Below, piece after piece: positions 60,158 through 64,000 of a DNA stretch of 64,000 bases. A program made the position numbers and the translations under genes. The DNA is taken from contig NC_058045.1 in assembly GCF_020085105.1 (NCBI RefSeq), positions 4,106,333 to 4,170,332 of the forward strand. Reading direction: 5' to 3'. The stretch comes from Siniperca chuatsi. Its lineage: Eukaryota > Chordata > Actinopteri > Centrarchiformes > Sinipercidae. Under the pieces are notes generated by a model. The model did no database searches, was not told the DNA's origin, and was given only the letters and a program-made list of their open reading frames with translations. Each line of letters starts with the position of its first letter. Position 1 is the first letter of the stretch.

Positions 60158-61744
60158 CTGAAAGTAGAGAAGAGATGGATGAAAGGAGGACCCGAGAAAA
60201 AAATGTCGGTTATAATAGGTTAAATACTCATTTTGTCAGCAATTGTGGACGATATGACAAAATATACCATATACCACCGGCGGGCGGGGGGATGTGCTGG
60301 ACTATTTCTCGGCTGGATTGTGTAACTGGGTTACTATTTTAACCCATTCATGTGTGTGGGATGCCAACAGGAAGTCAGCAGGCTCGGCCAGCGGAAGTGC
60401 ATGTTGTACAAAGATTCTTTTTTTTTTTTTGTCAAAAAGTACTCCTTCTTGTTTAGAGAGATGTTGCCTAGCAACTCAAGCAGCAGGATTTCTGAGGAAG
60501 TCATGTTCAAACTAACTACACCTATAAGAGTTTCCTGCCAAATGTGTGGCGGTAACGAGTGCAGCCACTGAGTCATTTAACACGCAGTCTAAACCACAGG
60601 CACAGGAACTGGGCTTAGTTAACAATGAATGCTGTCTCAGTATCTAGTTTAGGTACTACTGTTGTTTCAGAGGTTCAAGACCCACCTACTTTAACAGGAA
60701 GAGTCATTTTGACTGACATGTGTAACAACAAGGGCAGCAACTAATGATTATTTCCATTATCGATTAATCTGCCACTTTATTTTCTCAGTTAATCAATAAA
60801 TTATTTGGTCTTTAAAATGTCAGACAATACTGAGAAATGGCCGTCACAATTTCACACAGCCCGAGATGAAGTGTTCGTAGTCATTTAATCCATTGCTAAT
60901 ATAAAAATATCTAATGCTAATATAAAAATACTGATTTAAAGAGGCCCCTAGGGGTCTGTGGCCCTGCAGTTGCTGACTTAATCCAGCCTTAAATTTGCCA
61001 AGTTCAAGCTGTATTTAACATATTAGGATATGTACTATTTGTATAATTTAGATGATAATTAAATCTGCATGTCGCAACTTTTATTCTGTCATGTAGCAAA
61101 GGCATCCTGTGGCAGATACAGGAGAAGCATCTCTGGTTGGTTTGTGGTTGGGCACAGACGTGTCCTCTGCTGTGTAATCTGATTGGCTCACAGTGTAACG
61201 ACAGCCTCGTGATACTCTGCTCTTTTCTAACCAAACTGTGAGCTTGAAGAGACAGACGTCAGATGCATATGTGAGATTAGAAACCAATAAAAATAGATAC
61301 TGAAACACCTCCTTATCACATAAAGACTCCACCATGTCCCTGTTGGAGTTTGGCTAATATCAGTTCTTTTTATGTAGCCATACTGGTACACAACAAAGGA
61401 AACATTGAAGACACTTGTATCTAGAAGGTAACAGCTAGTTTGTTAGGTGATTGCACGACAAATGATGCACTGAGTTAAAAGCAGTGGTGGAAAGTAACTA
61501 AGTACATTTACTCAAGTACTGAACTTAAATACAATTTTGAGGTACTACTACTACGACTTTACTTCAAATTCTTAGTAATGAAGGCAACAAGATGTGGCTG
61601 AAAGCTCTGGGAAAATTCCAGAACAGTAAGTGGACCCTGCTATTTCCAAGATCAAATATGAACGTTTAAGCTCAATAAAAAAAAAACTAAAAAAAAAACA
61701 TTTAAAAAAACAAAAAACCCCAAAACAAAACAAAACAACAACAA

Positions 61745-61811
<67 letters not shown>

Positions 61812-61982
61812 AACATTGTTAAAAAGGACTATTATCAAATAAGTTAAATAAAAGGTAATATGTAATTTAGTTAATAACATTGTGACGGATGGAAGTATTG
61901 AAAAACAGACAAAGTTAAAGTTAATGTTACCTAATCCAGTGGTCTCCAGGTCAAAGAAAACGATGGTTTTGAAATCAGACAT
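59619..61982 (-). CDS. PML-like exon 9 DEDDh exonuclease, right copy (196 aa)
   Basis: Second DEDDh exonuclease of the pair. Two coding exons, 196 aa, ending shortly after the catalytic domain (...FIYRSSLEF), without the tail of the left copy. Exo [13 protein letters not shown] (D11, E13). Exo [16 protein letters not shown] (D104). Exo [16 protein letters not shown] (H162, D167). Catalytic set complete. It shares with the left copy the blocks RKVTGF/ARVTGF, SFIAFL, QENLVR and YKAHDALED, so the two are tandem duplicates that have diverged well, with the same intron position (phase 1 after TTGL). The ATG lies one base after a CTGCAG acceptor, so a non-coding first exon ending at the GTGAGT donor near 62178 is likely. 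IRF/ISRE-like motifs lie upstream. Cytoplasmic location is inferred from published fish Plex9 work. Confidence 0.88.
61486..61570. repeat. TACTTGAGTA-family fragment
   Basis: GTGGTGGAAAGTAACTAAGT then ACATTTACTCAAGTACTGAA: one end of the family only, truncated internally. Confidence 0.8.
61749..61807. repeat. (TA)n microsatellite
   Basis: About 29 perfect TA units after a 70-bp A-rich stretch, inside an exonuclease gene intron. Likely unstable and hard to assemble. Confidence 0.95.
61931..61982 (-). CDS. Right plex9-type gene, first coding exon
   Basis: 52 bp. The ATG directly follows CCCTGCAG, which works as a splice acceptor. Encodes [17 protein letters not shown] and ends in phase 1 at GTAACA. 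Confidence 0.86.
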
Positions 61983-62177
61983 CTGCAGGGTTTAAAGAAA
62001 GAGACATTTGAGCATGAACTGATACGCCCTACAGTCACGTCTGAAATATTCAAAATATTTCCATTCAAAACAGCTTTAACAAGTTAAGACAGCAAAAGGG
62101 AAAAGTACAGATATTTTGAACACAGCTGATAAACTGAGAAAAGTACAAAGAAAGTCAGAGTGTGAGTCTGAACTCAC

Positions 62178-62260
62178 CGTGGACAGTCTGATGTCAGCCG
62201 AGTTGTGCGGCAGATGTGAAGTCAGCTGTAATAACCTCAGTTATCTTCATGTACCGACGC
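62178..62260 (-). other. Candidate non-coding first exon of the right plex9-type gene
   Basis: The minus strand reads ACTGTCCACG followed by GTGAGT, a good donor, 195 bp before the acceptor that precedes the ATG. Only the 3' edge is supported; the 5' edge is a guess. Confidence 0.4.
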
Positions 62261-62330
62261 ATCCGGGAGGGATCAGCAGGTGAATCACTGCCACCGCATT
62301 TCAAAACCTACAGACGCTCAACTGTAACTC

Positions 62331-62357
62331 CACTTTCACTTTAGTGGAAGAGAAACT
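62331..62357. promoter_or_regulatory. IRF-E / ISRE-like cluster upstream of the right plex9-type gene
   Basis: The minus strand has AAAGTGAAAGTG (62331-62342), an IRF/PRDI-type site. The plus strand has GGAAGAGAAACT (62346-62357), 9 of 10 fixed positions of the ISRE GAAANNGAAACT. Both are about 150-180 bp upstream of the putative first splice donor. Human PML is interferon-induced, so the motif pair is in a sensible place. Confidence 0.5.
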
Positions 62358-62729
62358 CGAAGTTTTTCTTCTTCCAGTGAATCGTCTTCCTGCGCAGTTT
62401 TGCGGCTCTGGTCGTCTGACAGCAGGTCGCAGTTGTATAACAAAGGGTCATTTTCTGTGAAGGTGGAATCTTCCCCGCTGTTCTCTTCTGTTTAGTTTCA
62501 TTTTTGACCCGGTGTATGACGGGAAGTGAAAGGCTTTTGTTGTGGTAACTGTCACGTGGACAACTTAGGAGAATGAATATGATTAGATTTGGTAACATCT
62601 GTCGAATGTCATGCCAATAAAGCCTGTTGAACTGATATGTTTAAAAAATAATAAAAATCAATTCATAAATAAACACAAAATTACATTAAAAAACATTAAA
62701 TAATATGAAATAAAACATAAAATACGATA

Positions 62730-63802
62730 AATAAAGTGGCGGGATGTAACTTGTACATTTACTCAAGTGTTGTACTGAAGGACACTTTTGAGGTACTTGT
62801 ACTTTACCTTTTTCCAAACTACTGAAAACCAATATTGTACTTTTTACTCCCCTACATTTGTTTGGCAACAATAATTACTAGTTACTTTGTATCATCATGG
62901 AGTAATGTACGGCAGTATATAAAGTAATTAAAATCAGCCCCACCTTTAAAAGCTGCAGTATTACAGTGATGTACACAGTGCTTCAGCGAAAGACTCATCC
63001 CCCCAAAATGCACCACAGAGCGCCACAGGAAGTCATTCCTGCCTGTGGCCATCAAACTCTTTAACTCCTCCCTCTAAATGTCAGGCTGTTCGACCCTAAG
63101 TCATTAAATTGATCATTAACATCTCTGCAATACTTGAAATAATTGTGCAATATTTATCTGTTTAATACTCCTATGCAGTATACTGTTTTCAGTTTAATTT
63201 ATTGATATTTATTCATACTTCTATTACTGCTGTGCAATATCCACCATCTCATTATAACCTTAATAAGCTACACTTAGCTTGACAGTACTCATTATTGCAC
63301 TATTACTTATTACTTATATTATTACATTGTATTATACCGTACATACTTATCAACCTCTAAATCCACTTTTGTACTTACACTTATTTTAGCTTTTATACTT
63401 ATATCCACTTTGTCCTTAATTTATCTTACCTGTATTATAGTGTATTATATTTTGATTTGTTAGAACTTCTATTCCTGTGCGCACTGACATGACAGTGAGC
63501 TGCTGTAACGAAAGAGTTTCCCCTCGGGGATCAGTAAAGTATTTCTGATTCTGATACTGCATCACTAATTATTATAATCCAATTATATAATATATATCAT
63601 TTTGAAATGAGTCGTTCTGCATAATGAGTACTTTTGCTTTTGGTACTTTAAGTATATTTGGATGCTAATACTTTTGTACTTTTACTTAAGTAAGGTTTTG
63701 AATGCAGGATTTTACTTGTAACAGAGCATTTTTACACTGTGGTACGGCTACTTTAATATACTTTTTAAGTAGAAGATCTGAGTACTTCTTCCACCACTGC
63801 CA
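62730..63802. repeat. TACTTGAGTA-family repeat split by a LINE 3' end
   Basis: The left half (ACATTTACTCAAGTGTTGTA ... AATCAGCCCCACCTTTAAAA) and right half (GCATCACTAATTATTATAAT ... CTGAGTACTTCTTCCACCAC) form one element. The LINE tail lies between at about 62.98-63.56 kb. Confidence 0.82.
62980..63558 (+). mobile_element. LINE 3' end (ATTCTG-tailed), 5'-truncated
   Basis: Starts with a short coding trace (PPKMHHRAPQEVIPACGHQ) of the kind found at the end of fish LINE ORF2. An AT-rich 3' UTR follows, ending AGAGTTTCCCCTCGGGGATC and TTTCTGATTCTGAT. The same tail is at 26.05-26.10 kb. Family (Rex1-like or other) not certain. Confidence 0.72.
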
Positions 63803-64000
63803 ATAAATATTTAATAAATTGAATCAGCAGTGAGAGTGTGGATGTGTGACAATTAAGAGCTTTTACAATCCCCCAATAAATCTATACTGTAAAATTTAAT
63901 ATTTAAAGTCACTCATAAACATTTAAATACATTCTAAATAAATTGTAGCTTAAAATAAAACATATAGGCTAGAAATTAAGTAAACACCACAGACACACAG
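63803..64000. other. Right edge, nothing recognised
   Basis: AT-rich sequence without genes or known repeats. Confidence 0.6.

Larger units (their letters stand above)
60158..61930. other. Intron of the right plex9-type gene
   Basis: 1.8 kb with a GGGCTGCAAC-family fragment (60.73-60.87 kb: GGGCAGCAACTAATGATTAT, ATTATCGATTAATCTGCCAC), the start of a TACTTGAGTA element (61.48-61.57 kb) and a long A-rich plus TA microsatellite. Confidence 0.75.

Noticed and set aside
61572..61930. Continuation of the right exonuclease ORF past exon 1 (poly Tyr/Ile/Phe)
   Set aside because: Intron read-through of the TA and A-rich microsatellite. The GTAACA donor and the phase-matched next exon explain the gene.
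1..64000. Search for CRISPR arrays, operons, rRNA or tRNA genes
   Set aside because: The window is vertebrate nuclear DNA. The only regular short repeats are microsatellites, and no complete tRNA cloverleaf was recognised by eye, only a degraded tRNA-like SINE head near 23.29 kb.

Overview
This window is nuclear DNA of a ray-finned fish, probably a percomorph teleost; the species cannot be told. The evidence is split genes with vertebrate-type GT/AG junctions, AT-rich introns packed with fish repeats, and gene order. The genes (map1-type, scamp2, mpi, PML-type exonucleases) are neighbours or chromosome-mates on human chromosome 15q.

Layout. (1) 1-10.9 kb, minus strand: the first two coding exons of a MAP1-family gene (probably map1a), which leaves the window on the left. 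(2) 10.9-19 kb: no coding exons seen; two long palindromic repeats and the probable 3' UTR of the next gene. (3) 19.0-35.75 kb, minus strand: a complete nine-exon scamp2 (326 aa). (4) 35.75-38.06 kb: a divergent intergenic region with a perfect CRE next to the mpi start codon. (5) 38.06-48.55 kb, plus strand: a complete eight-exon mpi (422 aa) with all zinc ligands and the catalytic arginine. (6) 48.6-53.8 kb: mpi 3' flank and a decayed TA-flanked DNA transposon. (7) 53.8-62.2 kb, minus strand: two tandem two-coding-exon DEDDh exonuclease genes of the PML-like exon 9 (plex9) type, both catalytically intact, separated by retroelement wreckage. (8) 62.2-64 kb: repeats.

The most interesting part is the plex9 pair. 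These are stand-alone exonucleases related to the exon-9 domain of PML, reported to restrict retrotransposition in fish. The right-hand copy has IRF/ISRE-like motifs in its putative promoter. Between the two genes, a head-to-head inverted pair of Penelope-like element 3' ends (GIY-YIG endonuclease) sits inside an older LINE and is bounded by a perfect 15-bp direct repeat, so it looks like one insertion of an inverted dimer. Elsewhere, nested insertions (L2-clade LINE in a GGGCTGCAAC repeat; LINE tail or GGGCTGCAAC repeats inside TACTTGAGTA repeats) allow relative dating of repeat activity.

Exon boundaries come from reading frame, splice consensus and phase. UTRs and transcription start sites are not determined. 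Gene names rest on remembered family features and synteny, not on a database search.
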